Shown here: in pieces, positions 1 to 12,642 of the stretch
Numbering within the stretch: position 1 is the first letter of the stretch
Layout: each line of letters opens with the position of its first letter
From: Botryotinia globosa
Taxonomy: Eukaryota > Ascomycota > Leotiomycetes > Helotiales > Sclerotiniaceae
Direction of reading: 5' to 3'
NCBI GenBank assembly: GCA_014898425.1
Contig: RCSZ01000011.1
Location: 1 to 64,000, forward strand
Length of the DNA stretch: 64,000 bases
The notes under the pieces: model-generated
Database searches by the model: none
What the model saw: the letters and a program-made list of their open reading frames with translations, nothing else
What the model was told of the DNA's origin: nothing
Made by a program: the position numbers and the translations under genes

Positions 1-80
1 ACTACCTTGGATGCTATTTTGGACTTCAAACACCAATTGACACATTGAACCTTCATCGCCTGCCTACAATCACGATCAAG

Positions 81-2054
81 ATGGTCTTGCTATCTACTCT
101 ATTGATGTTCTCCATGGCTTCAATTTCCATCGCTCAGTCAAACACGGTACCCATAACATGGTCCTCCATTGTTTATACATATTATGGGGAAATCACCCCT
201 ACGATGATCAATGCCACTTCTCCTATTCTTACACCTCTGGGGGCTAGTCAACTCTATAACTCAGGATCTATCATTCGCGACCGTTACCTGAACTCTACCT
301 CAACACAGCTCACTCTCGGACTACCCGTCAACGGCCTCAGCGATCAATACATTGTCAATAATCAATTACAAGTATGGACTACTAGTGATGAGTATATTTT
401 TGGGAGTGCGCAAGCATTTATGCAAGGACTTTATCCTCCCGTGACGGGAGTACGAGGAACAGATAGTGTATGTGTTATATCACAACCTGCTCCCATTCCT
501 ATGTCTTTCTATCCCTCGATCCCATGATCTCCATTTATCGTTGTGTACTATTTTTGTAATATGAGTCACTACTGATATGAAGACGTGTTGCGATGATAGA
601 TTCTAGCCAATGGCACCGTCATCGACTATCCTCTAGGTGGTTATCAGTATCCCAATATTCACTCGCTGAGTTCAATGGATTATAATTATATTTGGTAGAT
701 ATTTCACCTCTTCTTCACAATCCATTTTCATTATTTTTGGAATGTTTGCTAATCTTCTGACAGGATTGCGGGGAATGACCAATGTAGAACCTACGATATT
801 GCAACGAAATTTACAAAGACATCCCCAAGTTCAACCTCTATGATGGCTAGCACTGATGAGTTTTATCTTTCTCTTGCAGACACCTTTTTTGCCGGCATTG
901 ATAGTTCTCTACTTAATTATGGCAACGCAATCAACCTTTATTACTATGCACTTTACCAATACAATCATAATAGCTCTATTTATGATATGACCAATTCTTT
1001 CGGTCTTCTGGAGACTTTGAATGGTTTTGCATCAGAACAGGCTATCTCTCTTAATACGCCTAGCACAGGATCCAGTATTCAGTATATAGCAGGTCAAACT
1101 TTTGCCTCCAAAATTATCCAACAATTTCAACAGGCCATTTCGAGTTCTGGGATTAGCGACAAATTGTCTCTTTACTTTGGTTCCTACGAGCCGATGTTAG
1201 CATTCTTTTACCTCTCATCCCTCTCAACTTCAGATCTCACGAGGAAACGTTTCTCTAGATTGCCAGAGTATGGAAGCATGATGGCTTTTGAGCTATTTAG
1301 TTATATTGAGGAAGCACAATACAATTCATCCAATTCGTTTCCCGAAGTAAATGAATTATGGGTTAGGTTTTTGTTCAGAAATGGAACTTCGGACACCGAC
1401 CCTTTGATATCCTATCCCCTTTTCAATCTCAGCAATTCGGAAATCGACATGAAGTACAATGATTTTGTCACAGAAATTGGAAAGTTTGCCATCAACGATT
1501 TGAACGCCTGGTGCAGTTCATGTGCCTCTATCTCAATGTTCTGTGCAGCCATCCTCAGTACCGAGTCTTCTAATTTCGCTTCAAACAACACTAAGACTTT
1601 TCATTCAAAGAGTGTCACTGGCGTAGTTGGTGGCATTATCGGAGCAGTTGTTACATTGGCAGTTGTGATGCTTATCGCATTAATTCTTGCGATCTTTGGG
1701 TTCAGAATGTACCATCGTGAGAAGATAATCTCCGACTCCGCGGGAGGAGTTGGGATTCTGAAACGAGGCTCATCCGCTGGCGGAGGGGGTTTTAAAGGTC
1801 CCGAGAAACTCGCGTCTGATACAGATCTTAATATAGTCAAAGGGCCTGGTGTTGGTGCTACCACGAAACACGAAAGAGTCGGCAGCTGGGAAATGGGTAA
1901 CGCACCTAATAAGAATACCAACAGTGGCGAAGGAGTTGCTGGACTGAGACAGGAAAGAGTAGTGAGTACCGCGGATTACAGCAGGAGAAGCGAAGACGGA
2001 ATCGGAGATCATGATCCTTGGGGAAAGGGTGTCCAGGGTGAGGACTATGTTTAA
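81..2054 (+). CDS. Histidine-phosphatase-like membrane protein, catalytic residues lost
   Basis: Three exons, 81-467, 600-694 and 764-2054, give about 590 residues with all phases matching. Residues 1-19 are a signal peptide, followed by a histidine-acid-phosphatase-like ectodomain, one membrane segment at about 448-475 and a Gly-rich cytoplasmic tail of about 115 residues. The family-like segment NGTVIDYPLGGYQYP and the following IAGNDQC support the fold. Where active enzymes carry the RHG motif this protein reads YTYYGEITP (about 32-40), and where the HD motif is expected it reads GSYEPML (Y302-E303), so phosphatase activity is unlikely. The ATG at 81 is chosen because it begins a clean signal peptide. 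Several N-glycosylation sequons suit a surface protein. A sensor or adhesion role is possible but is inference. Confidence 0.75.
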
Positions 2055-5000
2055 TGAATGGCAGTGTTTTGTATATCCCAGTCATGAGGGATATTGTTTT
2101 GTAGTACATCCACATTTGCTAAATGGTGGTGTTTGAGGTATCCTAATCGTAAAGATGGACTTGATAGTGGAATAGATAAAGAAATAACTATGGTTGCCTG
2201 ATAATAGTCAGATAAACCGAAGAAGTTGGATAATTTGGTTCGTAGGAGGCAAATATGATAGAGCAATACCACACCTTGAAATTTCAGAAATCAAAGTATG
2301 GTGAGTTTGCCAGCTTCACGATCTGCAATTTTCATGAGCAATTGCCGAATCTAATACCGATACTGCTCACTAATATGTTCCCGTAAGATTATTTCACAGC
2401 TATATACATCTAACGATGACTCTTGCCTCAAGGTAATTCTGTCCGCCGGAATACAATTTCTGCGGATTTCTAGATAAGTGTCCCCTCACCCCGGGAAAGA
2501 CAAACAGTCTCTCTCCACATTAAGCTGATTGAAAAGCATCCAACATACACGGACCCTAAACCGAAATTCCTGGGTTTAGCTTTGGATTTTTTCTTTGTGA
2601 TTCGATAAGCGGGCCGAGTTTTCGTCAGATGGCACTTTACATTTGATGTACAACTGCCATGAGCAAAAACTAGAGTATTGAAAAAAGTGCCAAGAGGAAT
2701 CTGATACTTTTGGTACAGATTTCTTACCAAAACTCTCCTTTCTATTCTTACATTCACAGCTGCTAGTTGTATCGGCACTTCTTCGACGTGCGGTGTTCAA
2801 GTGTTGACTTTCCGTTGGACTTTTGCCAGACTCTATGGTATACTTCAAATTCTTTCTTAAGATTTCCGCGTCATGGCGACGTAGTCTTCCTTGAAGAGTC
2901 CTTCGCCTCCGTGCACTTTGTTCCAAGAAAACATCAACTTCAAAAACTCGTTGAAAGGCCACTCTTGCTCAGGACTAGCTTGATCTTGTGTGTTATCAGA
3001 TCCCTTACTACTCCACCTGATGGGCAATTTTAGACTGATTTGGTTCCAGAGAATCTACGACTATAAAAATCGAAGAAATCCTTCCTCTCTAAAGAACATT
3101 CCTGTTTAACATGAGCATAATCCTTTGCAGTACTCCCCTCCTAAAGTACTGGATTGAGATCGCTATCACATTGTAGGCTTTGGGACCAAGAAATGTAGAG
3201 AGTTATCTTGTACCAACATTGGCGTCTCTCCAGCTTCATGCCAACCGTCCCAAACGAAGTGAGAGGAGGCGAAGAGAGAGAAGGGAAGCTACTGAAAATA
3301 GTATTAGTAAAGATCGCATCATTCAAACTGATTGAAATAACTCCTATAGAATCCAAGTTTTATCGATCGCCGACATCTCGCTAGTCATTCGATACAAAGA
3401 GAACACATTCATCGTGTTCTCTGATCCAGCAAGTAGATATCGCTAATGGCTTATACATTACTGACAATGACATTCATTATACTGAGATGGCTACATATTC
3501 TGGTACTGCGGATTTGGGTTATAATAGCGACTTTGGCATCGAATCCCATCATCTTTGGGTCGCTGATGTCCCTGAAAATCATGTTCCCTTTAGAACAATT
3601 TTTCGTCAATTTGGAGGAATAGTTTCAAATGATTCTGTGTTTCAGGCCGTCCAGACCCTCCAAGATCTTTTAATGCAGCCATTACTCAGACTAGATCCAA
3701 GAAAATTTGAGCAACCGCAAGTGGATTCTCAATGCATGCATCTGGGACAACTTGGATAACGACGAGAAAGGAGCGTGTTATAGCAGATAGATAAGTCGTT
3801 TGTTGCGGGTACTTGCTCCCGCGATTGAACCAATCTTCCCGCGGAATATTCTGCGACAATCCTCTGCAATGATGGAAATGTTCAATTGGGAAAGTGATTT
3901 TGTCTTTCACACTAGTTTCCCTTCTCCTATCTTGACTACTGCCGTGAATATCTATCATGAACTTGAGGTTCAATTCTTTAAAAAATTCCGTTCTTACGCC
4001 TTACCACTGCAATTCAAGATTTTCTTCTCCTATTTCTGATCGGCTACTTCGACAGAAAGCCGAATATCACTGCTTCATGATTTTGTAGTTATGATATCGA
4101 AAGAAGCACAACCAGAAATTTTCCTCTTGGATTTGACAGTGTATTATCATGGTGTTTCTTCACTTTGCCAAGAACGTTGTAGGACGCCATTAGCACGAAA
4201 GCTAGCCCCCCTAGCTACCACTAGTAGGGCAACTAATGACACCAAGACGCCACAGTTTTAACTTTTCTTCAATTATACATATAGAATCCATCATCACACT
4301 GAGAGCCTCGCTCATTTCAAAGTTAACATGACATATTGTCAGAAACTATACAAAATTTCTAATTCAAACATCAGATTCATCACCAATATTCACTCAGAAT
4401 TTCCACGATGGTTTCCACATCTTTTTCCAATGATGATACACTATGGATCTCTATAGCATTGTACATTTTCGTCTCGATGGTAATTGGCATTGTTATTTGG
4501 TGGGGTGCTTGCTCTCGAGGTTCGAGGCGTAATGAAATCATGGATGAAGAACAAGCCATCGTTTCTGAAGGTACTGTCAGCGGTTCTGGGGCCATGATTG
4601 CGAGGTGATTAGGGCAATGACTGTGTTACAGCAAATAGCGAAGCCCAAATCAAACGACGATGCTAAGGTCATATATCAGGAAGTTAGCCATGTCCATGAA
4701 AGCTCATACTCAATTTCCAGAAGCGGAGTGTCAAATTCCAAGTGCCGACACTAGCAAGAGGCTCTGTGAGTGAAAGAACGCAGATCAGTGACAGAGCGTC
4801 ATTACTAGTACTTGGGACCAAATTCTGTTACCTATTGGAAAGTCTATCTTTTCAAGAGCTCTGAGCCTTTACTACAGCAATGGAAATATATAACTCACTC
4901 TTCCATCTTACGAGAATTATCGACAGATATTTTACACAATCAATCTTCATGGAAACTTCCATATCATGCAATTCAATTAGGTATGCAAAAATCTTCCATT

Positions 5001-5461
5001 AGGGTTGTCTCCACGGCACTGGCATTTACCCCTGAGTAATTCTCTTTATCACTCTCGTTTCTAACATCTTCACTCACAGACATACATTCATTAAATGCAA
5101 TACTCTGATTTTGAGAGAATGTATTCGAATGAATCTAAATCCCGAAGTTCTACTATAACACCCTACTGGCAAATATGGATTGAGCCTACAGTATTGGATC
5201 TTCGGAGCGGCCCTGCTGTATAATTCAATAGAGAATTATCAATTCGCAACAACTAATTCAACATGGAGAAATGAAAATTTAACCGAAGAACTAAATTTTC
5301 TTATGCAAACATATTCTTAAGGTGCGTCTTCTCGCGCTTCCTTTTATGATGCACAACACCTAACTTCAAAAGAGCATCGACAACCTCTTAGCCAGTATTT
5401 GCAACCATTCTCCACGTTTTCTTAGATCATCTGATATCTGCTCACTAAAACTCAAGAGATC
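2055..5461. other. Gene-poor interval with short ORFs only
   Basis: About 3.4 kb without a recognisable gene, apart from a possible one-TM microprotein at 4408-4608. A 90-codon ATG ORF at 3487-3759 and a 79-codon ORF at 3800-4039 lie close together on the plus strand and might be pieces of a decayed gene. I recognise no domain in either and could not join them with convincing splice sites. Confidence 0.4.
4408..4608 (+). CDS. Possible single-pass membrane microprotein (hypothetical)
   Basis: A 66-residue ATG ORF with one hydrophobic segment (about residues 12-33, LWISIALYIFVSMVIGIVIWW), followed by a basic stretch (SRGSRR) and an acidic tail. That charge pattern places the C terminus in the cytoplasm. 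No family is recognised. It is isolated and could be a chance ORF; the TM-plus-basic-anchor pattern is the only support. Confidence 0.3.
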   Translation: MVSTSFSNDDTLWISIALYIFVSMVIGIVIWWGACSRGSRRNEIMDEEQAIVSEGTVSGSGAMIAR

Positions 5462-7058
5462 ATGGCACCTTCACAGAAACCAGATTCTGTTTCCAGCTCG
5501 GAGCATTGGGAGTCATCTCATCTCGACAGGATGTACGTTGACGACCTTATGGAACTTCATAGACAGGATCTAAAGCAACGAAAAGTGATGTCAATGATGA
5601 TGCGGCTACAGGCATTCAGCATGGAGAATTACCCTGAAATTGATAAAGAGAAGCTTCTCACAGACCTTGTCACTCAACGCTGGATTAAAAATGTTATCTT
5701 CGTTAGGGATGGACAGAAGTGTATCATCACCAATGGTAAATAACAAATCATGCTTAGAATTTCATAATTTCTAATATCATGCAGATATTGGTCATCGCAA
5801 AGACTTTTGGTACCCGTGGTTTAAAGAGCACCTTGACGATAGGCGCCGAAAGTATCTAGTCGATCCGCGTGGCCGAACACTCAAGGAAATTGACCATACA
5901 AGCAAGAACCACAGAGCTTTCATGAAGGACACCCAACACAATAGTGAGGAAGGATGGCACTTGCCACAAAGCCATGATCGCCATTTCTCCAAATTTCCCC
6001 AAGGTAAGTCTGAGTTTGACTTGCTTTCTTTCCTCGAATTTTCAAACCAGATTCGATAGAACGAATCGGGATCTATACCTAGCCTTTTTCACTTCCAAAG
6101 CTCAATAGATATATCGATCACTAAAGCTAATTTTCCACGTGCTGCAGAGATAATCGACAAGATACTAGGTCACCTCGTGCAAATTGCGGATGCCGCACTT
6201 ATGCCTCAAATCGCGACGACCAATTGGAAAAGGAAATTTAGCGGCTCACCCCACCACACGACTAGTCAGGATTCTTATCCATATACAACGACTGAGGTCG
6301 GTGTACTCACCACGACTGTACATGGCAGACTCTTGGTACTGCGCAAAGTTCACCAAAGTCAAATAGACGCTACTTGTCTACGAGTGTGTAAAGCCTGGAA
6401 CCAGACGGGAGGTAAATTATTATACTGTTTAAACAGCTACGAATTCGGGACCAATAATCCGTCTGGACATGAAAGTCCCGGGAGTTGGATTGACGGCAGG
6501 TCGCGGCGACCATCTCCAAAAAAACCTCTTTCCGTGGCTCAAGGCGAATCACCCAGAATCTTCAATTCTAAAATCCAGAAGGGCATTAGAGACATTCGGA
6601 AGCGAGTGGCGATCAAGAGATTGGTAGGATGGGTATACCACGATCCATTTCTACGCTTCTTGTATATGATTGGCGTCAAGAATGCAGCCCTTCTTCGTAC
6701 CTTGTCATTTTCTGGTGAGGTTCGCTGTCACCAATGCGAGCAGGGTCACTTTTGTGATGACGATCTTTTGGAGAGCTTTCGGGTTTACATTCCCGTTATG
6801 AATGCGTTTTGTCCCAATGTACAGAAATTGATTTTGGATATCAAAACAGACAGCAAAGCGCAGGCTGTAAACATATTCGAAAGGAAGGTCCGTGAGTTTT
6901 TCGAGGGAGAAGTTCGAAATTTAAGATCTCTTAGGGAACTGGTAGTAGTCGATTTGATGGTAGATGGCTACGAACTTCCCGATGGTGATATCGGAAGTAT
7001 TTCAACTGCTCAACTCGCAAAGCCAACGGTCAGTTATCTCGCAAAACGAGCTTCTTGA
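5462..7058 (+). CDS. F-box-like protein of a fungal expanded family
   Basis: Exons 5462-5735, 5785-6003 and 6148-7058 (phase-1 introns) give about 467 residues. The third exon opens with FPQ|EIIDKILGHL at about 162-174, the usual shape of an F-box-like N-terminal helix. A conserved block follows: IDATCLRVCKAWNQ, then GWVYHDPFLRFLYMI (about 325-340), and a Cys/His cluster (CHQCEQGHFC). The gene at 41302 has the same blocks in the same order and the same two intron positions and phases, so the two are paralogues. F-box-like proteins usually act as substrate adaptors, but no substrate can be read from the sequence. The start ATG is the first in the exon and has purines at -3. Confidence 0.75.
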
Positions 7059-7655
7059 TCGGTACATGACTAGAAGCTATACATCTACGAGAGAGTGATT
7101 TCAATGACAGACCAACAAACACATGGGAGACATCAAACCTTGGAATTCCTACGTAAGACTACATAGATGAAGCACGGCTGCATTAGGGTGGCTGGTGCTT
7201 AGGTTATCTAGCCCTGCCCAGGTAGAGGCTGGACTCTGGAGGCACTTTATTTTGTGGGTAAAATTGATTCAGGTGCCGCATTTCTTGCCACCTGGGCATC
7301 CATAACCAATTAAAATTCTGGATAACTTCATGTTTCAAATTTCAATCTCGTATACCCAAGTCCTTTATGTATAATGACGTCCATGGTGAAGAATATCAAA
7401 GATTGATCTACTACGCATTGTTGCATTGTTGCATTGTATATAAATCTCTTCTCTCTTAGGATCTCCAGGGCTCCAGCTTCCAAGGTTATTCGATTGAAGT
7501 GGTTGGCAAGGTGAATTATCCATAACCTCATCTGCCATTGGAAATCCATCAATTCTATCACATCTTTAGACCTCCAGACCTCCAGACCTCCAGACCAGCA
7601 GTGATCACTCAATTAACGCTCATTCGAACAACACCTGAACAGCACCTGGGCAATC
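7059..7655. other. Intergenic region with short direct repeats in a 5' leader
   Basis: No gene seen. Just upstream of the next start codon are three tandem copies of the 8-mer AGACCTCC (about 7568-7596). A triplet of TTGCATTG-type repeats lies near 7420. Confidence 0.5.
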
Positions 7656-9291
7656 ATGGTTACGACTCTCCCTCAAGTGCTTCTCGCACTTATTCCAGTG
7701 GCGTTGGCATTTCCAGCGCCACATCGAGTGGCTCAACCCGTTCCTCATCCTATGATAACTCCACGAGCCTCTTTGACCGACAGAACACCATCGCGAGTTC
7801 TTCTAGAAGAAAGAGGTGTCATTAGCTCGGTCGAATCATCCATCAAAGGTTTAGAAAGTTATATCACCAGTGTTCTCGGCACTTATCCTTCCTACATTGC
7901 GAGCGGCGTGCCCAACTTCTTCCAGGACTTTCCAACAGGAAGTGCGATCCAAAGTAGTTTGGGAATTGGTGATAGTGACTTGGAAGCAACGCCTACACAA
8001 GTCTTGAATATCCCGTAAGTTTAATCTCTTTCTCACTCATTGTAGTTTATTGCCATGAGAAAAGACCACGCACTAATCATCAAACAGAGGGTATGCAAAT
8101 TGGACCGATCAAGGCTGGAACCTTCGTGTCCACGGAAATGTCTTCAAACAACCAAATATTTCCGAATCCAAGCTGGACGATTTGGCAAATATCTTCCTGG
8201 TCGGTACCTCAATCGAAGATCTTCCCGCGGCCCAACAAACTCAAGCCCGAAACCTTACTGCCGAGATTTTTGTCGTACAACAAGCACATGTTAATGTTTC
8301 ATTCAGCTTGGAGCCTGCTGCGTCTCAAGGTGGTGATGGAGAGAGTGGCGGTGGTGGAGCGGTAACCCCAGGTGGAGGAGCCCAAAATATTACACTTGTG
8401 GGACAAACAACAGTGGAGGGTGATTATGATCAATTTATCCAAATCGCCAACGTCTCAGGACCTGGTGGATATCTTGCTCCTGGTAACGACACAACCGACA
8501 TTCAAAGAATCAACGTTTACACCGATGGTACACTGACCGGAAACGCAACATCCTACCTCGTTCCTGAGTCTGGCATTACCATTATCTCCGACATTGATGA
8601 CATTCTTCGTGTTACAAAGATTTACCAGCCAGAAGAAGGTCTTCTTAACTCTTTTGCCAGACCATTCACTCAATGGATGAACATGCCCGATATTTACGCC
8701 AATTGGTCTCGCACGATCCCCAACTTCCACTTCCATTACTTAACCACTACCCCAGAGCAAGTTACAAGGAACTACATGCAATTCATCTACGAGACCTATC
8801 CAGGAGGATCTTTTGATACTCGACCCCTCAACTTCTCCGATGTATCTGCCACACTCTCTATCCGAAAGTATCTTCTCACCAAGATTTTTGAGACCTATCC
8901 CAATCGCAAATTTATTTTAATGGCCGATACTTCTAACTCTGATGTTATGAAGGATTATCCTGAGATGGCTACCGATTTCCCCGGTCAAGTCCAATGTATC
9001 TTCCTCCGCAATACCTCTGCGACGGACAGCGGAGACAAATTCCCATACGAGACATCGGGTTTCCAAAATTTGAATCAGTCACAATACATGTTCTTCAAAG
9101 TACCAGATGATCTCACGAACCTTGATATCGTCAATGGACAATGTTACAACACTACTATTCCGCAAAACGTCACATTCAGCCTACAAGGACTACCTTTTGG
9201 ATTGAGCAAAAGCGGTGTTGGAAAGAGTGTGACTATTGGACGGAGTTTGATTTGGGGAGTCATGATTGGAGCTTTCATGCTTGTCTTGTAA
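7656..9291 (+). CDS. Secreted/GPI-anchored App1-type phosphatidate phosphatase (DUF2183)
   Basis: Exons 7656-8014 and 8088-9291 give 520 residues. The N terminus is a signal peptide ending near AFPAPH. The C terminus ends in a hydrophobic stretch after a Ser/Gly region (SGVGKSV...), which resembles a GPI-attachment signal. The catalytic HAD-type motif lies at about 286-296 (SDIDDILRVTK, D288-I-D290-D), followed by the App1 hallmarks FHYLTTTPEQ and FILMADTSNSDVMKDYPEM. App1 family enzymes convert phosphatidate to diacylglycerol. A secretory version would act on extracellular or luminal lipid, which is inference. A Gly/Gln-rich insert (about 205-225) separates the N-terminal domain. The window holds a second, intracellular App1 protein at 20447-21872. 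Confidence 0.85.
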
Positions 9292-9726
9292 AATGACATG
9301 AGGTAGATGAGATAATGCATTGGATATAATTCGGCGTTCAGAGTGTTGGACTTTTACGGGAATTATCAAGATTCACAAGATACCTGTTATAATGTATAGA
9401 TGATTCATTCTTGCTTGATTGTACTTTCAATGCTGCGGATCTCGTGAACCTTATGACCATGTTTGATGTGATGCTTATTGAGTTCTATGCACGAGGATAA
9501 AACATTTTGATTTTGCATCTTTATATATCTTGCTGCGACATGTCGCCGTCATCGTATGTACCATCTCAGGTCTCTATACAAAGATCCAGCCAAATTTTAT
9601 GGACCCAGCTGTAAGTCGTATACTATGCACATTTGAATCCTGTGTTCAGCGATAGAACAAAACCCCCAACTCCCGACCAACCGTACCCAGCCATTCGTTC
9701 ATTTTATCCATTAAATATGGATCCCA
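9292..9726. other. Convergent 3' intergenic region
   Basis: Lies between the ends of the phosphatase gene (+) and the glutaminase relic (-). No ORF or repeat of note. Confidence 0.5.
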
Positions 9727-10881
9727 TTAGGGATTCCAATTATTTCCCAGCCCTTTCCCTCCCAATTCCAAAGCGAGTAAAGCGAAATGACCACCAACAG
9801 TGGGTCTGGCCCTCAACGCTTCTTCAATCCCTTCCTCCGTATTTCCATCAACTTTGACTGTCCATCTATCGCTAAAGGGCCAACTATTCTTCCCATTGCT
9901 AATGAATGCCCACAGATCATCAACGAACGATTGTCTCACCGCCCCTGTCGTTGTACCTGCAGTCCAAATATTCCAGTCGGATTTCGCCCATGCCTGACGA
10001 GAGTCAAGAGCTACTCCGCCATCTGATCGAATAGTTGGGTAGTAGTTCTCTTGCATGGTATATGCCGCATCTGGAAAAGTTGATAAATCAAGCAAAACAT
10101 CTGGGTAGAGGTTGAAGGGGATTTTCCAGGAATCGTCATTATCTGGGTAATTGAGTACGAAATGTGTTTGATCCGCGTCAGTTCCTAGTCTATCAATGAA
10201 TATCTGGGCTGCATGCGCGTCTCCGATTGTCGAATAATTTGCATAGGTTTCACCCGCTAGAGAAGCAAAAGCTTTCAAACCAACTGCTGCTTTGATTGCG
10301 AGGTTGGTTTCGTTCGCGAGAGGTCCGGCAGCATCGTTGGTAGAGAGTTGAAGGGTTATATTGAGGGAAGTTGATGGGAGATATGACGCGAACTTATTGA
10401 GAAGTGTGTAGTATTTATTTGCCCAAGCTGTATTATTACTCGCTTTCTGGTAAGCGAGAGCAAGTATGAGTAGATTGCCGGTTTCTTCTATTGGCATTAC
10501 CTCTGCGACACCATCATCATGGCTGGTAGCATTGGGATAGGCGGAACCGATATCGTGAATCACGTAAGGGAGAGTCCAACGGCCGGAAGCGAGATATTGG
10601 AGTATTGGTTCAAGGAGGAGATGTAAATATTCTGGATTTGTAACATATAGGACCGGAAACAGGGGCATGATGACATCCACCGTGTTAACGTTCCCATCAC
10701 TTGAGATTTCCTTGACGAATGCAAGGATATCGCTGGTATCCAGTGTAGCATTTGGAATTACCAAATCGTTTTTTCCATATACTTGTCTCAACGACAAGGT
10801 TGTGATATCTGAGTAATTTGTACCAGCGACCTGAGTTGCGGCTGCAGACAATTCAAAATCGATAGTGTGGGACTCGACCAA
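9727..10881 (-). pseudogene. Glutaminase A (GtaA/DUF4965-type) C-terminal half, 5' truncated
   Basis: An uninterrupted 384-codon frame matches the C-terminal (alpha/alpha-toroid) part of fungal secreted glutaminase A. Visible blocks are ITTLSLRQVYG, VDVIMPLFPVLYVTNPEYL, YVIHDIGSAYPNA, MPIEETGNLLILALAYQK and RSDGGVALDSRQAWAKSDWNIWTAGT. Full-length family members are roughly 650-700 residues with a signal peptide and N-terminal beta domain; both are missing here. In the same frame a stop codon sits just upstream (about 10908) and no in-frame ATG opens the ORF. I found no upstream exon with matching phase or family sequence up to 11.2 kb. The remaining frame is intact, so the loss of the 5' half may be recent, or a downstream ATG may be used. 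Confidence 0.65.
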
Positions 10882-11697
10882 CGCATCATCGTTTGGGATG
10901 ATGTTGTATCACGCTGATATTGCGAATGTGATTATCTGCAGAAAAGTGACTTGTTGATCTGCAGGAATACGTCGCCTACCAGATATAGGTGTGTACAGAT
11001 GAATGAATGAATCAGAAATGCAGAAGGTCTGAAATTGGTTTGCAAAGATACTCCTGTGACATAGTTTAGAAGAATGTTGTGGCACAGTGCTCAGGGATCT
11101 GTGGGGTTCATCGACATCAAGGTGATGTTCTCAAAAACCCAGTCATTCAAGATCTACTCACTATTATTTGATTGTAAAATGCTAAATTTATCAATAACCC
11201 CAGAAATTGTGCAATGAAAAGTCTCCGAGAGGCCTATAGTGATTCATGGAGATCTGATTGTGGGTATGTTTTATGCATAAGCGTGGTTAGATCAGTGGGC
11301 TTACTACATAGTTACAGGGGCTTCAAATCCACTTGCTACGGAGTAGATGCACAGTGGCCCAGAGCGGCTTTCACGAGATGCTGGGTAGCTCAGGTTAAAT
11401 CCAACAGTTCGTCTGCAGATATAAAGTCATTCATTATTATACGCGACTACACCGATAAATGCACCGTGTCCAAGCTTTTTCGGCTATCAAACGCCATGAA
11501 CACCAAAACCCCCCCCCAAAATGCACTGCTCACGCCAGGAGCCTTTTCAACCCACATTCAAACATTTGGTAGGATTTCAGAGCACATTGAGCTAAAATCA
11601 TATCGCAAGTCCTGGCACTTGAGGTATCTTTTTATCACCGTCATCATCTTCACAATATGTCGTCAAAATTGCGTGATGTGATTTAACACTCCACAGT
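10882..11697. other. Intergenic region, no feature recognised
   Basis: This is where the missing 5' half of the glutaminase gene would be expected. No coding similarity was seen in any frame. A plus-strand ORF at 11214-11681 lacks any recognisable domain and is treated as chance. Confidence 0.45.
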
Positions 11698-12642
11698 TTA
11701 TGCAGAAGCGCGAGCAACAACAAATGCCGCAGCTGCAGCTGCATTCTCCCCGTAAGTTAAGTGAGCTGGAAGAATTATTACCCCACCGTCACAGATGTTA
11801 TCACCAGTGTGGCAGATCGTCTTCACTTTCGATGCATCCATGTTTGGAATGGCTTGACCGTTATCTGTTCGTCGATCTATCAGCATCTTCGTGTTATATA
11901 TCAAGGAACAAAGATCTCTAGAAATTCACATACCGGGATCCCCGAAGATCACGACAGAGCTAATCCATTTCACAGTTGCCGCAGGAAGTAACGCAAGTGC
12001 GTTATGTACAACTTGGCCTCCTTGGGAATAGCCAGATGCCACAAGATTTGTATTGGGGCATGCTGCGTGCGCGGCCTCAATTTCTGATGCCCTATATCAA
12101 AGTCAGATGCCTGATGACGAAATTTCCTTAGATAGCACAAAATATCGGAATGTTCACATCATGTTTGCTCATAAAAATAACTCAAGGGAAACATACATTG
12201 AAGCACTTCCAACAGGATCACCCCCAGCGAGGAATGTCGCTACGCTTGCTGCATAATTATTCACACCCTGAACGGTGACTTTGGAAGACCCTACAAGAGC
12301 TTCCAATGCCATGAAGAATGGCGGACCGGTGATGACTCCTGTGTTTCCTGGATCATCTGTTCCTCGGGCGTAAATGACAGTGTAGTCAGTGCAAGCACCG
12401 CCTACTTCATTGTACGTATCACTGATGCCAGTGAGCTCTGAGATGAGGTTCTGGAAGTCAGTGATAACACTTTCAACCGCTTCGATTGCGCCATTGACTG
12501 CTGGAAGGTTGTTTAGGATTATGGTGAGTATATTGTTGAGATGGGTGTTTCTCTTCTCGTTGTGGGTGACAGGTCGAGGGGAGATGGGCGCAGCCGCAGC
12601 CAAACTGGCGGACAGAACGGTGAGGAGAAGATTAAGCTTCAT
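11698..12642 (-). CDS. Cutinase (carbohydrate esterase family 5)
   Basis: Exons 12642-12197, 12091-11934 and 11864-11698 (minus) give 256 residues. A signal peptide (MKLNLLLTVLSASLAAAAP) is followed by a variable stretch and the cutinase domain: CTDYTVIYARGTDDPGNTG, GYSQGG with the nucleophile S171, TICHTGDNIC with D223, and PAHLTYG with H236, so the triad is complete. The four family cysteines are present. The third exon starts after a CAG acceptor and completes FGDPDNGQ across the junction, confirming the join. Cutinases hydrolyse plant cutin and related polyesters outside the cell. The domain is somewhat long at the N terminus (about 90 residues before CTDY). Confidence 0.9.

Noticed and set aside
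3487..4039. Possible two-exon gene from ORFs at 3487 and 3800
   Set aside because: No convincing donor/acceptor pair keeps phase, and no domain is visible. Left as gene-poor DNA.
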